Assembly: GCA_943370385.1 (NCBI GenBank)
Contig: CALRQT020000006.1
Location: 124,001 to 188,000 of the forward strand
Reading direction: 5' to 3'
Source of the DNA: BAIKAL-G1 sp943370385
Lineage (GTDB): Bacteria > Cyanobacteriota > Cyanobacteriia > PCC-6307 > Cyanobiaceae
Length of the DNA: 64,000 nt
Made by a program: the position numbers and the translations under genes. Position 1 is the stretch's first letter. Each line of letters opens with the position of its first letter. Of the stretch, positions 1 to 8,907 are shown piece after piece. The notes under the pieces are model-generated. The model had not been told where the DNA came from, searched no databases, and was given only the letters and a program-made list of their open reading frames with translations.

Positions 1-1645
1 ACGACTTGGATTTGCCGTTGTCAATAAAGCGCTCCAGCTTCCCATCGGAATCGCAGGTTAGATCAGCGAAGCTGCCAAGCTCATCGGGCTTTTCGTTGAG
101 TCGATGGATTGGCATGACCGGAAAGAGTTGATCAATCGCCCAGGTGTCAGGAGCGGACCTAAATATTGACAGGTTGGCGTAGTAGGTCTTCGCAAGAGCA
201 GAACGTAGGGCTTTCAATTCTTCTGGAATACTGCTCTCGGGTAATTGCTTCGCGATTCGTTCGGCACAGGCCCATGTGAGTTGTTCTGCCACGGCCCTTT
301 CGGTGAGATTGAGGTATCCCAGTCGGAAGGCGGCCAGGGCGTCTTCCTTGAACTTGATAGCATCGTTCCAGGCTTCTTGCAGTTTTTCAAGTTTTCGTTG
401 TGTTGTGAGGGATGGCTCTGATGGCTCTTTGCTTTGCTTTTCTAAGCTGATCAAGGTGTTCAACGTTTCACGCAGATTGCGCACCGTTAATGGTTCTGCA
501 TCTGACATCGTTGGGATGCTCCTGGGTACCGTTCCTGTCCCCAGCACATCAAAGATTAGGACGCTGAAATGGCTGGCGATGGCACGACCACTTTCGCTCA
601 CTAGCGTCGGTACGGGTATGCCCCAGGGTTCACAGCACTCCTTGATCGTTGCGACCACATCATTCGCATAATTTTGCAGCGAGTAGTTCTTGGAAGCCGC
701 AGTCGCCGTTCTGCTGCCGTCATAGTCCACGCCGAGCCCGCCACCGACGTCGAGATACCCCATGGGTGCCCCAAGCTGACTGAGGGAGGCGTAGATCTGG
801 CCAGCTTCCTGCAGGGCGTCTTTCAGCACACCGATATCATTGATTTGGCTGCCGACATGGAAGTGTAGAAGCTTTAACTCTGGTAGTAGGTTTGCTTCGC
901 GCAGGGCTTCTACCGTAGCCAGGACATCCGGGATGGCTAATCCAAATTTCGCCTTATCACCGACTGAGCTACCCCAGCGGCCCGTACTGCGGGCTGAAAG
1001 TTTGGCTCGGATGCCAATTAATGGAGCCGCTCCCAATTCCTGGCTGGCCGCTATGATCCGAGCTACCTCATCGGGTTGTTCAATCACGACAACGGGTTGT
1101 CTACCAAGCCGCCGGGCCAGGATTGCGGTCTCGATATAACGTTGGTCTTTGTAACCATTGCAGATCAGCAAGGCCTTGGGGTCATCGAGCAGGGATAGGG
1201 CAATTAATAGCTCCGCTTTGCTGCCAGCTTCTAGTCCAAAATGCCATCGCCTGCCGCTTTCCATCAGCTGCTCCACCACATGGCGCTGTTGGTTGCACTT
1301 GACGGGAAAAACTCCTTGATAGTGGCCTGGGTAGTTGTAAGTGCGTATCGCCTGTTCAAAGGCCTGGTTCAGGTGCTTGAGCCGGTCTTCGAGAATGTTG
1401 TCGAAGCGGATTAATAGGGGTAGGGATAAATTGCGCCCCTGCAGGCCCTTAACGAGTTCCACCAAGTCCAAGACAGGGCCCTGGCCCCCTTGGGGCCTGA
1501 CCTGAACGTGGCCCTGTTCGTTGACTGAGAAATAGGGGTCGCCCCATTGGTCCACCCCGTAAAGGGCGGCACTGTCGGCCACGGTCCAGCCAGCCCCCAT
1601 TCCGCCCTGGCCGAGCGATGTTGAAGCAGCATCGGTGGTGGCCAT
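1..1645 (-). CDS. speA: Biosynthetic arginine decarboxylase, 3' end beyond the window
   Basis: PLP-dependent decarboxylation of arginine to agmatine, the first step of polyamine synthesis. The minus-strand frame is open from the ATG at 1645 to base 1 (about 548 codons; the family is about 640 residues, so the C-terminus is missing). Visible family features are the N-terminal PLP-lysine segment GVFPVKCNQ (K116), the following RHVVEQLMESG, and downstream GGLGVDYDGS and SESGRA. The last readable part, WAIDQLFPVMPIHRLNEKP, is typical of SpeA. Plus-strand open frames across this stretch are shadows. The gene is divergent from ndk, with 167 bp between them. GC is lower than in the genes to the right. 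Confidence 0.96.
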   Translation of the reverse strand, partial: MATTDAASTSLGQGGMGAGWTVADSAALYGVDQWGDPYFSVNEQGHVQVRPQGGQGPVLDLVELVKGLQGRNLSLPLLIRFDNILEDRLKHLNQAFEQAIRTYNYPGHYQGVFPVKCNQQRHVVEQLMESGRRWHFGLEAGSKAELLIALSLLDDPKALLICNGYKDQRYIETAILARRLGRQPVVVIEQPDEVARIIAASQELGAAPLIGIRAKLSARSTGRWGSSVGDKAKFGLAIPDVLATVEALREANLLPELKLLHFHVGSQINDIGVLKDALQEAGQIYASLSQLGAPMGYLDVGGGLGVDYDGSRTATAASKNYSLQNYANDVVATIKECCEPWGIPVPTLVSESGRAIASHFSVLIFDVLGTGTVPRSIPTMSDAEPLTVRNLRETLNTLISLEKQSKEPSEPSLTTQRKLEKLQEAWNDAIKFKEDALAAFRLGYLNLTERAVAEQLTWACAERIAKQLPESSIPEELKALRSALAKTYYANLSIFRSAPDTWAIDQLFPVMPIHRLNEKPDELGSFADLTCDSDGKLERFIDNGKSKS

Positions 1646-1812
1646 GGAGGGGTAGCTCGATGGCTTGGAATCTAGGGACTTGCCCCGTCCGGTCCCCCTT
1701 GCATCCGGTTTTCCAGTTCGAGCCGATGGGGGCCTTGGCAGTTGGCTGGTTCCCCTTGCTTGCCAAGGGGCAGGGCCGCCACTGACGATGGGCCCACCTT
1801 GATGCCTTTTCC

Positions 1813-2271
1813 ATGGCCGTCGAACGCAGCTTTATTGCCATCAAGCCCGATGGGGTCCAGCGCGGCCTGGTGGGCGAGATCCTCGGCCGATTCGAGCGCA
1901 AGGGCTTCAAGCTGGTAGGGCTTAAGCAGCTCACCCCCAGCCGGGCCCTGGCGGAAAGCCACTACGGAGTCCACAAGGAGCGCCCCTTTTTCGCGGGTCT
2001 GGTCGACTTCATCACCAGTGGGCCTGTGGTGGCCATGGTGTGGGAAGGTGAAGGCGTGATTGCCAGTGCCCGCAAGCTGATCGGCGCCACCAAACCCCTG
2101 GAAGCCGAGCCCGGAACGATCCGCGGCGATTTGGCGGTCAACATCGGCCGCAACGTGATTCACGGCTCGGATGCCCCCGAGACGGCGGCCTTCGAAATCG
2201 GTTTGTGGTTCCAAGCCTCCGAACTGAGTGACTGGCAGCCCGCCGACCAGGTCTGGCGCGTCGAAGCCTGA
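1813..2271 (+). CDS. ndk: Nucleoside diphosphate kinase
   Basis: Transfers the gamma-phosphate of ATP to nucleoside diphosphates through a phosphohistidine. The 152-residue protein has the standard length. It starts MAVERSFIAIKPDGVQRG and carries the active-site motif NVIHGSD with the catalytic histidine at about residue 117. The ATG at 1813 matches the family N-terminus. It is convergent with the minus-strand thiO gene, with 46 bp between them. Nothing unusual. Confidence 0.97.
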   Translation: MAVERSFIAIKPDGVQRGLVGEILGRFERKGFKLVGLKQLTPSRALAESHYGVHKERPFFAGLVDFITSGPVVAMVWEGEGVIASARKLIGATKPLEAEPGTIRGDLAVNIGRNVIHGSDAPETAAFEIGLWFQASELSDWQPADQVWRVEA

Positions 2272-2317
2272 GTTGTCGGGCTAGGTCCCTCGGTAAGGCC
2301 TGGGCCAGCCGAGGGGC

Positions 2318-3454
2318 TTAGCCCTGCTGGAACCGGGTCCAATGGAACTGGTCCAGCAGACTTGTCTCAGCTTGGTTTGGCCCGGGATCGTCCGACCGAT
2401 CCGCCAGGATTTGTTGGCTGAGCAGCTCGGCCGTGATCGCGGCCAGGAGAACCCCGTTGCGGTGGTGGCCCGTTGCCAGCCAGAGTCCGGGAATGGCGCT
2501 GGTTCCAAGCAAAGGAGCCTCATCGGGGGTGCAGGGCCTGAAGCCCCACCAGCGTTCCATGGGTGGCCATTGATTGGCGGCCGGTAGGAGGTCGTGAATG
2601 CCCTGTTGCAGGGTCCGTTGCCCGTCTGGGTTGAGGCCCCCCTCAAAGCCCGCCTCCGGCTCACTGGTGGCTCCCACGACCAACAGGCCGTCTTCCCGGG
2701 GGACCAGGTAGGTACCTGGCCCGAACACCACCCGCTCCAGGGCCCCCTTAGGGGCCTGGAGGGAGAGCATCTGCCCCTTGACCGGGAAGACCGGCAGCTC
2801 CGGCAGCAGCTGGGCACTCCAGGCCCCACCCGCGAGCACCGCCTGGCGGCAGGGCAGCGTTAGGTCGTCTCCTTCGGCGGTGACCAGCTTGACGGCCTGG
2901 AGGTCGCCCTTGGGGCCCTTGAGCAGCTCCTGCACCTCGCTGCCTTCCTGGATCTGCACGCCCAGGCGAGCGCAGGCCCGCTCCAGCGCCCGCATCAGTT
3001 GGCGGCGGTTGTCGATCTGGCCGTCCTGGCTGAACAGCAGGCCGGCCCGCCAGTTGGGGCCGATTCCGGGCACGTCCCGCTCCAGGCCCTGGCGATCCAG
3101 GTTTGTGCCCCAGGCGGCCGTCGGATAGCGGTCCCGTTCCTCTGGTGTGAGGAAGGGCACGACGATGCCGCAGTTCCGCAGTCCGCAGCTCAAGCCGCTG
3201 TCTGCTTCGATCTGGGCCACCCAGGCGGGGACGCGGCCCAGGCTGGCCTGGCCCAGCTGCAGGAGGGCGCCTGAGAGTCCCTCAGCATGGGGGGCGAGCA
3301 TGCCGGCGGCCACAAAGCCGGCAGCTTCACTGCGGTTACGACTGATCACCAGAACGCTGAGGCCCCGACGGGCCAGCTGGTGGGCGATCGCCAGGCCGAT
3401 CAGGCCGCCCCCCAGCACCAGCAGGCTGTCGGCTTCAGCCCGGCCTGAAGACAT
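2318..3454 (-). CDS. thiO: FAD-dependent glycine oxidase (ThiO family)
   Basis: A DAO-superfamily flavoenzyme that oxidises glycine to iminoglyoxylate for the thiazole half of thiamine in oxygenic organisms. The 378-residue product has an N-terminal Rossmann dinucleotide motif, LLVLGGGLIGLAIAHQLA (about residues 11-28). It is followed by the RNRSEAAGFVAAGMLAP segment typical of ThiO, and the C-terminal GLWLATGHHRNGVLLA contacts FAD in this family. The start MSSGRAEAD overlaps the end of a small upstream minus-strand reading frame by 20 bases. Annotation as a general D-amino-acid oxidase is the main alternative. Confidence 0.9.
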   Translation of the reverse strand: MSSGRAEADSLLVLGGGLIGLAIAHQLARRGLSVLVISRNRSEAAGFVAAGMLAPHAEGLSGALLQLGQASLGRVPAWVAQIEADSGLSCGLRNCGIVVPFLTPEERDRYPTAAWGTNLDRQGLERDVPGIGPNWRAGLLFSQDGQIDNRRQLMRALERACARLGVQIQEGSEVQELLKGPKGDLQAVKLVTAEGDDLTLPCRQAVLAGGAWSAQLLPELPVFPVKGQMLSLQAPKGALERVVFGPGTYLVPREDGLLVVGATSEPEAGFEGGLNPDGQRTLQQGIHDLLPAANQWPPMERWWGFRPCTPDEAPLLGTSAIPGLWLATGHHRNGVLLAAITAELLSQQILADRSDDPGPNQAETSLLDQFHWTRFQQG

Positions 3455-3719
3455 CGCTCATTCTCTGATTGAAGATGGTGGCCTGGAGCAGGACCAGGGC
3501 CAGCCCATTGGGCATGGCCACCCGGGTTGTGAGCGCTTCAGTAGGCGCCGAGAGTGGGGGCATTTCGCTGAGCCATCCCGCCACCCGAGGGCCAATCCAC
3601 ACAAGCCGGAAAAGCTGGTTGCTGCGGCTGCAAGAGAGGTACTCGGGACAACGTTCACCCAACGAGGTGAACTCAATGATGATGGTGAAGCTGAACAGCA
3701 GGGTCGTCAGATCGCTCAC
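3435..3719 (-). CDS. Small hypothetical protein upstream of thiO
   Basis: A 94-residue frame ending 20 bases inside thiO, so it could be translationally coupled to it. The N-terminus (MSDLTTLLFSFTIIIEFTSLG) is hydrophobic, and two cysteines follow (ERCPEYLSCSRS). The middle, FRLVWIGPRVAGWLSEMPPL, and the end, MPNGLALVLLQATIFN, look like real protein sequence rather than shadow translation. I do not recognise a family. A competing plus-strand frame (3469-3723) and another minus frame (3458-3676) cover the same DNA, so the call is tentative. Confidence 0.45.
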   Translation of the reverse strand: MSDLTTLLFSFTIIIEFTSLGERCPEYLSCSRSNQLFRLVWIGPRVAGWLSEMPPLSAPTEALTTRVAMPNGLALVLLQATIFNQRMSDVFRPG

Positions 3720-4206
3720 CTAGCCCTAGCCCATCGACTGCAATTCTAAGGGCCGCCGGACCATCGTTTGAGCGTCCTGAGGTCCTGATAGCTTTTGCTC
3801 AGGAGCACCACCTTGTGCCCAGGGTGGCCAAACGCCATCGTCCGCCCGCCGTGGGTATCTCCGGCGATCACCGCCAGTGCCTTAGTCAGGTTGTCGAGAT
3901 GATCGACGGCGGCTCCCCCGCCAGAACAACGCTGCTCAGCAGGGGCCAGATGGAGGCCTATCCAAAGCCTTACCCAAAGCTCTATCCCTGCTCCATGGCA
4001 GCAAGCCATTGCCCTGGGCCAAAGGTCGCCAGGCCTCCCGTTCCGGCCAACTGCAGACCTAGTCGATGCACGGCAGGGGGCAAGCCAAAGACCATGTCGT
4101 CCATGGCCCTTCAGGGTTGATGTGATGGTCATGCTGGCCAGGCAGTCTTAGCCGATGGCTCCCCAGGGCGGTTGTCAGGGCTGCACAGGGGGCGATGGGG
4201 GCTTGT
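3720..4206. other. Region without a confident gene between thiO and the porin
   Basis: A 128-codon minus-strand frame (3746-4132) and a 101-codon plus frame (3815-4120) overlap here. Neither has a recognisable domain, and both use an odd amino-acid composition. The minus frame ends KVVLLSKSYQDLRTLKRW, which reads somewhat like protein, so a decayed or lineage-specific gene cannot be excluded. A short direct repeat, CCAAAGC(C/T)(T/C)TA(C/T), occurs around 3961-3985. Confidence 0.3.
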
Positions 4207-5715
4207 TTAGAAGGAGATGCGCGTGTTCAGCAACACCACGTGGCCGTTGGGGATCGCCAGGTTGGTGGCCCCCATCGAGCTGGGGGTGATCACGTACTGG
4301 TAGCTGCCGATCACCATCAGCCAGGGGGTCAGTTGGGCCAGATACACTGCCTCCAGTGAGGTTTCACCGCTGCTTGGCTGGAGGCCCATCTGGTTGGCGT
4401 AGTAGCTGGATGCGTAGGAGTTGAACTGGGAGTAGGCCACACCGATGCCGGCCATGTCGGAGTCCCGCCCTGGGAACAGGCCCGCGTAGGAGAGGCCGGC
4501 GCTGGTGACCAGATTGACCACGGTGTTGGTGCCGCTGGTGCCGCTGAATTTCATGAACCCCATCAAGCCCTGACTGCGGGCAATTCGGGTATTCGGTTCG
4601 GCATAGAGCATTTTTTCGAGGGTGACGTATCCTCCGTAACTGCCGTTTTCCGTCCTGCCAGTACGGAAATTGGTGAATTGGCCGGTGTTCCCCTGGAAGC
4701 CGATCTTGTAGTAGCCAGGCAGTTTTTTGGGATCGGGACTGTGGTCGAGATAGGCATACTCTGCTATGATTTCAACCCCATCTTCAGCATTTAAGCTGAG
4801 ATCGGATAGGGCAATTTTGTAGCCACCACTGCTGTCATCTTTGCCATCAGCGATATGGAGCAAGAACTGATGGTGGCTGTTTGGGTTGTAGCTCAACTGG
4901 GCTCCCAGGGGGGCGGCGGCGTAGGGCAGGAAGTTGCCGGTAAATTGGGTGGTTCCATACATGCCTGGGTAGTCAAAGGCCAGGTTCTGGAAGATGCCGG
5001 AGCTCTGATGGGAGGCAAACTTCACCCAGGGGTAGATCTTGCCAACGCGTAGTTCAAGCTGGGGACTGAACTTTTGGCCATACCACAATTCGAAGATTCG
5101 CCAGTTGTTCAGCGGTGGTACTCCCTCTGCTTTGAAGGTTTGGTTGGCGGGGGAGTTGTAAGCGTTGCCGTTCCAGCCGGAGCCCGTGACATGGAATTGG
5201 CCGTTCTGCCAGAGGACACCGGTCTGGCCGGTAAATAGATCTAAGGATGTGACATACATGGCGCTGTAGGCCGGTGGCCCGAAGCTGCTCCAGGTCATGT
5301 CGGGGAAGTAGGTGAACTCCATGCGCAGACCTTGCTTGGCGAGCTCCTCAAACTCCTTGATTCCGCTTTGGATCATGGTGTCCTGCTTGAGAAAGCCTTT
5401 CTCTTTACACTTGACGCCGGCGATATAGGTGTACGAGTCGAGGGGGTTGTTGGTGGGTGGCCGCAGGAAGGCCTTAATCACCGGCAGGTTGACCGCATGA
5501 CTTTTTTCGCAGGTGGCGGGATTGCTGTCCTTGACTTCGGCCAGCTCTGCAGGTGCTTTGGTGGGCATGGACTCCCCTGGGCTGTTGCTAGTAACGACCG
5601 AACTGGGCGCTGGCCCAGGTGAGGACGACGCTAGTTCTTCCGCTGCGCTGCGTTGGGGTCCGGCGGCGGCAATCGCCAGACAGCAGCCGACGGCAGCGAG
5701 ACGGAACCAGGCCAT
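4207..5715 (-). CDS. OprB-family carbohydrate-selective outer-membrane porin
   Basis: A 502-residue predicted beta-barrel porin. It has a signal peptide (MAWFRLAAVGCCLAIAAAG, cleavage near AAEE), a Ser/Pro-rich linker, a C-terminal aromatic residue (NTRISF), and many alternating beta strands rich in Gly, Asn and Tyr. The segments WRIFELWYGQKF and LELRVGKIYPWVKFA, and the GVEIIAEYAYL region, resemble the OprB fold. It lacks the N-terminal SLH domain of the common cyanobacterial porins (Slr1841/SomA type), so it is closer to the proteobacterial-type OprB. GC is a little lower than the flanks. It is divergent from the secreted SnoaL-like gene. Confidence 0.8.
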   Translation of the reverse strand: MAWFRLAAVGCCLAIAAAGPQRSAAEELASSSPGPAPSSVVTSNSPGESMPTKAPAELAEVKDSNPATCEKSHAVNLPVIKAFLRPPTNNPLDSYTYIAGVKCKEKGFLKQDTMIQSGIKEFEELAKQGLRMEFTYFPDMTWSSFGPPAYSAMYVTSLDLFTGQTGVLWQNGQFHVTGSGWNGNAYNSPANQTFKAEGVPPLNNWRIFELWYGQKFSPQLELRVGKIYPWVKFASHQSSGIFQNLAFDYPGMYGTTQFTGNFLPYAAAPLGAQLSYNPNSHHQFLLHIADGKDDSSGGYKIALSDLSLNAEDGVEIIAEYAYLDHSPDPKKLPGYYKIGFQGNTGQFTNFRTGRTENGSYGGYVTLEKMLYAEPNTRIARSQGLMGFMKFSGTSGTNTVVNLVTSAGLSYAGLFPGRDSDMAGIGVAYSQFNSYASSYYANQMGLQPSSGETSLEAVYLAQLTPWLMVIGSYQYVITPSSMGATNLAIPNGHVVLLNTRISF

Positions 5716-6027
5716 GAAACAAATTTCAAATCACGACATCTTACCAGAACCTTTTGCGGAATTAGGGTGCTAATGGTGTCTAAAACCCAACCAATTAACC
5801 GGTTTCCTGCTGGATTGGGCGCCATTGCTGCCCCTGTCGGGACCTCCTGACAGGGGCAGCAATGGCCAGCTTTGACGGGGTCTTGCTAGTATTAGCCCAC
5901 GCTGGAAGAGTTTAGGGGCATGCCTTCTGAACTTTCGAGGCTGCCGGCCAGACTGGGCTTTTGCCTTGGTTGGCACTTGGCAATTCCATCGGTTCTGACG
6001 TTTTCATTACCCACCAATCCTCAAGTA
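5716..6027. promoter_or_regulatory. Divergent intergenic region between porin and SnoaL-like gene
   Basis: 312 bp holding the promoters of two divergent genes. It contains one long perfect hairpin, listed separately at 5821-5866. A plus-strand open frame runs from 5920 into the SnoaL-like gene, but its first 36 codons lie upstream of a much better signal-peptide start at 6028. Confidence 0.5.
5821..5866. repeat. Perfect 18-bp inverted repeat with 10-nt loop
   Basis: GCCATTGCTGCCCCTGTC at 5821-5838 is exactly complementary to 5849-5866, with loop GGGACCTCCT. No T-run follows on either strand. It lies between two divergent starts, where a terminator would be out of place. It could be an operator, an mRNA 5' structure, or a small mobile palindromic element. 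Confidence 0.85.
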
Positions 6028-6651
6028 ATGACCTTGTATCCAACGATACGCAAAGGCGTTTTGGCCTTCGCATGTGCCGTGTCCATGGCTGGCTTCGCCA
6101 CCACTGCAGTTGAGGCCAAGCCCTCTGCAACTGTCAGCTACTCCAACGATCCCAACTACGCCTGTGGGCTTAATGGTAAGTCGCTGGCGTGGTATGCAAA
6201 AGGGGTTCCCTTCCCTTGCCCTTACCCCATTCCGGCCAGCGCCAAAAGGGAGCTCTACCACGACTTCATGCACAAGGCGTGGGTTGAAGGTGATCTGACT
6301 GTCCTGGACAAGTATGTGGATCCGAATACCTATGATTACTCCCCTCTGCATGGTCCTGAGAAGGGAACCAAGGGTTTTGCCGGCATCATCAGTGCTTTCC
6401 GGGCTTCCCTGAGCAACATCAAGCTGCAGCACTCTGACATGGTCGAGGGTGACCTGGTCACCCACTTCTGGAAGCTGAGTGGCGTGCACAACAAGGCTCC
6501 CCTATTTGGGGCGCCGGCCTCTGGCAAAACCATCGAGTTCAGCGGCATCAGCACCATTGAGGTCAAGAACGGCAAGGTGGCCGGCCGCTGGTCCCAGCTG
6601 GATATCTTCGGCCTGCTGGTGCAGCTGGGTCTGGCCAAGCCCCTTCCCTAA
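6028..6651 (+). CDS. Secreted SnoaL-like / ester-cyclase-fold protein
   Basis: With the ATG at 6028 the product is 207 residues. The signal peptide (TIRKGVLAFACAVSMAGFATTAVEA) ends near residue 30. The mature part contains a SnoaL/NTF2-like domain: KRELYHDFMHKAWVEGDLTVLDKYVDPNTYDYSP, then GTKGFAGIISAFRASLSNI, and near the end GKTIEFSGISTIEVKNGKVAGRWSQLD. This arrangement is typical of the ester cyclase group (pfam07366-like). The substrate is unknown. An earlier in-frame start at 5920 would place the signal peptide internally, so 6028 is preferred. gatB follows after 78 bp. Confidence 0.78.
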   Translation: MTLYPTIRKGVLAFACAVSMAGFATTAVEAKPSATVSYSNDPNYACGLNGKSLAWYAKGVPFPCPYPIPASAKRELYHDFMHKAWVEGDLTVLDKYVDPNTYDYSPLHGPEKGTKGFAGIISAFRASLSNIKLQHSDMVEGDLVTHFWKLSGVHNKAPLFGAPASGKTIEFSGISTIEVKNGKVAGRWSQLDIFGLLVQLGLAKPLP

Positions 6652-6729
6652 CGGCAGCAGGGTCACTGCGGCTGGCTGCACAGGGGGGTCCTCCTATCTA
6701 GGATTAACCCTCTGTGCGGCCAGCTTGAC

Positions 6730-8253
6730 ATGCCCCCCAGCTCCACCCCGGTTGCGGCCAAGGTCGACAGTACCCCTGCTGCCTTGGCCCCTTGGGAAGC
6801 CGTGATCGGCCTCGAGACCCACGTTCAGTTAGCCACTGCCAGCAAGATCTTCACGTCGGCCTCCACGACCTTCGGTGACGATCCCAACAGTCATATCGAT
6901 CCGGTGGTCTGCGGACTTCCCGGAACGCTTCCAGTACTCAATCAGAAGGTGCTCGAGTACGCGGTGAAGGCGTCGCTAGCCCTCAATTTGCAGGTCGCCG
7001 AACATAGTAAGTTTGACCGTAAGCAATATTTCTATCCCGATCTACCCAAGAATTACCAGATCTCCCAATACGACGAACCGATCGCTGAGAACGGTTGGAT
7101 TGAGGTTGAGGTGGCTGAGAAGGGCAAGGACACCTACCTCAAAACCATCGGCATTGAACGGCTGCACATGGAAGAAGATGCCGGCAAGCTTGTTCATGCC
7201 GGTAGTGATCGTCTTGCGGGCAGCACCCACTCCCTAGTCGATTATAACCGCGCTGGGGTTGCTTTGGCTGAGATCGTTAGCAAGCCCGACCTGCGCACGG
7301 GCCGGGAGGCGGCGGAATACGCCGCCGAGATTCGCCGGATCATGCGCTATTTAGGCGTGAGTGATGGCAACATGCAAGAAGGCTCCCTGCGTTGTGATGT
7401 CAATATTTCGGTGCGGCGCGGCCCCGATGCCCCCTTCGGCACGAAGGTGGAGATCAAGAACATGAACTCCTTTTCGGCGATCCAGAAGGCCTGCGATTAC
7501 GAAATTCAACGCCAGATCAAGGCCTATGAGGCCGGCGAAAAGGTGGTGCAGGAAACCCGGCTCTGGGACGAGGGCAAGCAGCTCACCAAGAGCATGCGCA
7601 GCAAGGAGGGGGCCAGCGATTACCGCTACTTCCCCGATCCCGATCTCGGCCCGATTGAGGTGGGCGCCGAACTGCGGGAGGGGTGGCGTTCAGAGTTGCC
7701 GGAACTTCCTGCCGCCAAACGCCATCGCTACGCCGAAGAATTGGGCCTCTCGATCTATGACGCCCGCGTGCTAACCGATGAGCGGGCCATGGCCGAATAC
7801 TTCGAGGCAGCCGTTGCGACCGGTGCCGATGCCAAGGCCGTGTCCAACTGGGTGACGGGCGACATTGCCGCCTTTGTGAATGCCAATCGCCTCTCGATCG
7901 CCGAATTGCCACTCAAGCCTGAGCAGCTCGCTGAGATGGTGCAACTGATTGATGGAGGGGTGATCAGTGGCAAAATTGCCAAAGAATTGCTGCCCGAGTT
8001 GCTAGCCCAAGGCGGTTCGCCAAAGGCGATGGTGGAGGCCAAGGGCCTGGGGATGATCAGCGACCCTGCGACGATCACCGCCATTGTGGAGGAGCTATTG
8101 GCTGCCCATCCCGCCGAGGTTGAAGCCTTCCGAGACGGCAAAACAAAATTACAAGGCTTCTTCGTCGGCCAGCTGATGAAGAAAACCGGTGGTAAGGCTG
8201 ATCCCAAGTTGGCTAATCAGATTCTCAATCAGAAACTGAAAGGATCGATATGA
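6730..8253 (+). CDS. gatB: Aspartyl/glutamyl-tRNA amidotransferase subunit B
   Basis: The tRNA-binding and kinase subunit of GatCAB, which converts mischarged Glu-tRNA(Gln) and Asp-tRNA(Asn). At 507 residues it is full length. Diagnostic motifs include VIGLETHVQL near the N-terminus, DRKQYFYPDLPKNYQISQYD (metal/ATP site cradle region), HMEEDAGK, and NMQEGSLRCDVNISVR, with the GatB/YqeY helical tail at the C-terminus (SGKIAKELLPELL ... VGQLMKKTGGKADP). The start MPPSSTPVAAKVDST includes a short non-conserved tail before the conserved core. It is convergent with the SOD-like gene. Confidence 0.97.
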   Translation: MPPSSTPVAAKVDSTPAALAPWEAVIGLETHVQLATASKIFTSASTTFGDDPNSHIDPVVCGLPGTLPVLNQKVLEYAVKASLALNLQVAEHSKFDRKQYFYPDLPKNYQISQYDEPIAENGWIEVEVAEKGKDTYLKTIGIERLHMEEDAGKLVHAGSDRLAGSTHSLVDYNRAGVALAEIVSKPDLRTGREAAEYAAEIRRIMRYLGVSDGNMQEGSLRCDVNISVRRGPDAPFGTKVEIKNMNSFSAIQKACDYEIQRQIKAYEAGEKVVQETRLWDEGKQLTKSMRSKEGASDYRYFPDPDLGPIEVGAELREGWRSELPELPAAKRHRYAEELGLSIYDARVLTDERAMAEYFEAAVATGADAKAVSNWVTGDIAAFVNANRLSIAELPLKPEQLAEMVQLIDGGVISGKIAKELLPELLAQGGSPKAMVEAKGLGMISDPATITAIVEELLAAHPAEVEAFRDGKTKLQGFFVGQLMKKTGGKADPKLANQILNQKLKGSI

Positions 8254-8292
8254 GAGGGACCGGCCGATCGCCGCTTGGTGTAGGTCTGCTGT

Positions 8293-8889
8293 TCACCGTG
8301 GTAGGAGGCCGCAGGCGAACTTGGGCCCATTTGGCCCCCTATGCACGATCACCGAGCGGCCGCTGATCTGATTGAGGCTCGTCAGCCAAGGGGCCGCCAC
8401 CACGCTGGTGCTGATGCCGTCGGTGTTGGCGACTAGATCGGGCAGATCACCGAGGGGCAGTGCGCTGGTGTCTCCATGGGGCCCATGACTACCGTGGCCG
8501 CCATCGTGGCCGTGGCCGCTGCGCCCCATCACGCCGGTTGGGTCCCAGTGGGGGCCGGCCCCGCCACCTGGCACCAGCTGCCCTTTTTCGAGCGCTGGGC
8601 CACAGGAGCGAACTTGATGAATGTGCATGCTGTTGCGGCCGGGCGGCAGCCCCCGCATGTTGGCCTCCACCACTAGCCCGCGTTTGCTTTCACTAAATCG
8701 CAGGCTGCCCAGGCGCACGCCCGTTCCGTTGGCGGTGAGCTCGTAGAGCGGAATGTCCACGCGGGGGGGCGTTGCCTGCGCCTGGGCCAGGGGATGCAGG
8801 CTCAGGGCTGCTGCGGTTCCCACGCTTGCCACGGCGGCCAGAAAGGCCAGTGGTTTTGGAGCGGTGCTCTGGTGATCGGTTGTGGCCAT
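8293..8889 (-). CDS. Cu/Zn superoxide dismutase-like exported protein with His-rich insert
   Basis: 198 residues. The N-terminal signal or anchor segment (PLAFLAAVASVGTAAALSLHPLAQA) is followed by a SodC-type domain. Copper-site equivalents are visible in SMHIHQVRSC, GPHWDPTG and SVIVHRGP. The region that normally carries zinc ligands is replaced by a His/Gly-rich stretch (GRSGHGHDGGHGSHGPHGD). The usual GHLGDLP histidine is absent (the text reads ALPLGDLP), and the catalytic arginine before the final ACG is a lysine (GPKFACG). The fold family is clear, but dismutase activity is uncertain. It lies between gatB and coaE and could instead be a copper- or zinc-binding periplasmic protein. Confidence 0.75.
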   Translation of the reverse strand: MATTDHQSTAPKPLAFLAAVASVGTAAALSLHPLAQAQATPPRVDIPLYELTANGTGVRLGSLRFSESKRGLVVEANMRGLPPGRNSMHIHQVRSCGPALEKGQLVPGGGAGPHWDPTGVMGRSGHGHDGGHGSHGPHGDTSALPLGDLPDLVANTDGISTSVVAAPWLTSLNQISGRSVIVHRGPNGPKFACGLLPR

Positions 8890-8907
8890 GGCCTGGCTCT
8901 AAGCCCT

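Noticed and set aside
276..1139. Three plus-strand open frames of 64-131 codons
   Set aside because: They are antisense shadows of speA, whose minus-strand translation carries all family motifs.
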